A model generated the notes under the pieces. It had not been told where the DNA came from. It saw only the letters and a program-made list of their open reading frames with translations, and did not search any database. Source: Bradyrhizobium sp. Ec3.3 (GTDB lineage Bacteria > Pseudomonadota > Alphaproteobacteria > Rhizobiales > Xanthobacteraceae). From it: DNA of 64,000 nucleotides. Location: the NCBI RefSeq assembly GCF_000472925.1, contig NZ_AXAS01000037.1, forward strand, positions 41,936-105,935, given 5' to 3'. Positions 61,101 to 64,000 of the stretch are shown here, piece by piece. Position 1 is the first letter of the stretch, and each line of letters opens with the position of its first letter. A program made the translations under genes and the position numbers.

Positions 61101-64000
61101 GGCATCGGACCCGGATTCGAGGTGGGCGTCAACTGCGACACCGCCATCGAGACCCATCCAATCCAGACCGGTTCAATTGTCTCCCGAGGTGTCACCAAGC
61201 TGGCCGACGGCCGAGCCCGCGAGCTCGGCGGCGCCGGACGCGAGCGCTTCGTGTATTCGCATCGCGATGGCATCTGGCGCTCAGGTGTCGATATCGGCAC
61301 GCCCTTATCCAAGGGCCTGCTGGTGGGCTGTCTTGGCGGCAAGCCGGTCCTGGCGCCCATTGGAGGAGTGCTCCGCGGCGTTGCTCGGGACGGCGCGCGC
61401 GTGCCGGAAAGCGTAAAATTGCTGGAGGTCGATCCACGCGGACGCCAGTCCTGTTGGACCGGCATGGACGAGCGAGGGCGAGCCATTGGATGCAACGCCG
61501 TCGCAGCCATCGAGAAACTCATCTCGCCCCGACCGGGTGATCGTCCACATCTTCGTCGATAAGAGAAGGATTGCCGCCGGCGCGCTCTTTGGTCTGAACT
61601 GCTCGGGTGTAAACCCCGGACACCTCGATGCAGCGGAGCGTAAGCAACCAATCGTTCCACGCATTCGCAAATCCATCTGGATTACGGAAGCTTCTCATCT
61701 CCGCTGCTCAGAACACTGAATTGCCGATTGCAATGCTGACAATCTTCTTCGCTATCATCTCCCTTCTTTACGCGACTGTTGGGCAGGCGGGTGGTACCGC
61801 GTTTCTTGCCCTCATGGCCTTTGCATCGTTTCCATCAACTCAGATGCGACCGACAGCGTTGTTGCTCAACATCGTTGCCGCGACGTATTCGACATGGCTG
61901 TTCAATCGCGGTGGTTTTATTGATTGGAAGAGATTGAAGCTCTTTCTAATCGCTTCGGTGCCAGCTGCGCTGATTGGAGGATTCACAATCCTATCTCCCC
62001 ATCTCTATGATGCTATCACCGGTGTCGTCCTTATCTTCGCGGCTGCGATCTTGTTGATCGGGCGATCCAGGAGAGCGATCAGTGATGGTGACGCGCCGTC
62101 GTGGGGCGCAATTACGACAGGAGCCGGCATCGGCCTCGTCTCGGGGCTTACTGGCGTCGGGGGCGGCGTTTTCCTCGCGCCTGTCCTTATCGCAATGCGT
62201 TGGGCTTCACCCAAAGAGACAGCAGCTTTGTCTGCCCCTTTCATATGGGTGAACTCCGCAGTTGGCTTGGTCGGCGCGATTTACGCTGGACAGTTGCCTT
62301 CACCGCAGACATGGCTATACGCACTGGGGGCCGTCACAGGGGCGATGATAGGGACCACAATCGGTCTTCGTTGGCTGTCGGAAACGACAACGCGCTACGT
62401 AATTGCTGTTGTACTTATAGCCGCGGGGATCCTGCTTATGGTCCTTGCAACGAGATAACACCATGAGGGCGGGTCTTGGATCTATCCCAGTCGCTGCTCA
62501 TCAAGGAATGTCTGCTCCTGATGCGGGAGAAGAATTTAGGAACTTGGCGGCCTGCGTTCCGTCGGTCGCTCTCCACTCGCAGGGCAGACCTGCGCGACCG
62601 TAATTTCGCGCCAAAGCACGCGATGACGCTTGTCGCTGATGCCTGAGTGAACAAATGTGGCTTCATCGGTGACGCCCTGACCACGAACAACATCGTCCAT
62701 GAGGCGCATACCTGCTCGATCATGGTCGAGATGATTGCCTGGGGCTCGTCAGCATCGAGCAGAACGCCGGCATTTTGGGACGGTACGTTTTTCGCACTTG
62801 CAAACCGTCCCTGATCTCCGATCCTTCCGACAGTTTCCCTGGTCACCTTGGCGACATCGTCGAGCACCGGAGCGCCTCAATATTGAAATGCGTACCAAAC
62901 ATTACCGCGCAGTTCGCAAATCATGCGGTGCCACTCGAAGCAATCAGCAACAAAACCTACTTAGAAGTCGGCCGCCGTTCGTTCGCCGAAATGCCCTGGA
63001 AGATAAAAAATTACAAGATGCAGCCAGGTGCTCTCGAGAACGCCGCTGTCATCGTAGGCGCCAGCACGATGTTCGCGAGAAACGCCTGACGCCGGAATCA
63101 CTCGGAGGCTATCATCTGAAGACTGACCGTGATTTCCATCGAGACAGCCCCGTTATTCCTTGGTGCGGCGACGAAGAACATCTACACCCAGGTCGGGATA
63201 TTGACAGGTAGTCGGGCTGATTTTCCAAGCATGGTATCCCGATGGTCGAGTTCGCCAATGAGCTTCCAGCTCTAGGAGAGACTCGATCGCCGCTCGGTCA
63301 TCGAGATGGTGGCGCACGTCCGGTTCCGTCCAATCTTGATGACCAGGGCGGCGATGGTCACGGCCCCTTACCGTTAGCGACTGGCAGATCGGGCGACGAA
63401 GTATCCAACTTTTTTTCTACTAACTCTTGCTCCCAAGGAAAACCGTCCTATTTCAACCTCGCCTGTGCTGGCACTCGCGGGCCTCGATTGCTAGCAATTG
63501 GGAAATCGTCAACTCATACAAACACTTAGGAGAGCTGCATGAATTTCCGTCCGCTTCACGACCGCGTCGTGGTCAAGCGCATTGATGCAGAAGAGAAGAC
63601 TGCTGGTGGCATCATCATTCCAGACACAGCTAAGGAAAAGCCCTCGCAGGGCGAAATCATCGCCGTTGGTCCGGGCGGCCGCGATGAGAGCGGCAAGCTG
63701 ATCCCCATCGACGTCCAGGTCGGCGACCGCGTGCTGTTCGGCAAGTGGTCGGGCACCGAGGTCAAGATCGACGGCAAGGAGCTGTTGATCATGAAGGAAA
63801 GCGACATTTTGGGCGTGCTCACCCACGTGTTTTCCAACACTAAGGCCGCCTAATCCAACCGCTCGCACCGCTCACCCCTGAGGAGCGCCTGCCGGGCGCC
63901 TCGCCAAGGGTGAGATGAGACCAAGACAACTCAGGGAAACCAATATGTCAGCCAAAGAAGTGAAATTCGGCGTCGACGCCCGCGACCGCATGCTGCGCGG

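Overview
The window looks like part of a symbiosis island or other accessory region of a nitrogen-fixing alphaproteobacterium, most likely Bradyrhizobium. This rests on gene content, not on a database match: an uptake-hydrogenase maturation cluster (hup/hyp), a FixK-type regulator, sigma-54 promoter signatures, a groESL operon, many catabolic islands, and many decayed genes and transposase remnants. The DNA is GC-rich. No rRNA, tRNA or CRISPR array was seen.

Layout. (1) 1-9996, plus strand: hupD (5' cut by the window edge), hupF, hupG, hupH, hupI, hupJ, hupK, hypA, hypB, hypF, hypC, hypD, hypE, mostly overlapping by a few bases. hupG, hupI and hupJ are broken, while hupK and the hyp genes are intact. 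(2) 10000-14500: a patch of remnants (chimeric AbiEi-type antitoxin, livH fragment) with a GNAT acetyltransferase, a FixK-like regulator, a small exported protein and a 32-residue hydrophobic microprotein that has a paralogue near 30.9 kb. (3) 14512-27792: a long minus-strand series with a MetE-like methyltransferase, a phosphodiesterase, two tandem substrate-binding proteins, a complete urea/amide-type ABC importer, a hexapeptide transferase of the phosphonate-associated type, an unassigned SAM methyltransferase and a MetF-like reductase. A divergent LysR gene and nested palindromes lie at its head. (4) 28472-33000: a GGDEF-EAL pseudogene, the second microprotein, ferredoxin-NADP reductase, a transposase tail and a candidate small RNA. 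(5) 33095-36992, minus: an operon for an O-methyltransferase, phosphonopyruvate decarboxylase and a phosphonoacetaldehyde-dehydrogenase-like enzyme. (6) 37459-46196, plus: a catabolic cluster (Baeyer-Villiger monooxygenase, fused double CaiB CoA-transferase, YWTD propeller, BKACE enzyme, MFS transporter) with two sigma-54 promoter signatures. (7) 46516-49131, minus: metE behind a cobalamin riboswitch. (8) 49469-57035: TauD-family dioxygenase, porin, aspartase, a broken sugar-binding protein and an IS66 remnant. (9) 57340-62458: HemN-like radical SAM enzyme plus methyltransferase, an unknown 117-residue protein, a YqeB/XdhC-like protein and a TauE/SafE exporter. (10) 63426-64000: groES and the start of groEL.

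How it fits together. The hyp proteins build the Ni-Fe(CN)2CO centre of hydrogenase. The two large accessory blocks look like uptake and breakdown systems: one pairs an importer with methyl-transfer enzymes, the other is a ketone/CoA-ester route probably expressed under sigma-54 control, plausibly by NifA in nodules. A 27-base motif with 21 invariant positions recurs upstream of the phosphonate operon, the dioxygenase and the porin, each time in the same orientation to the gene. It may mark a shared, undescribed regulon.
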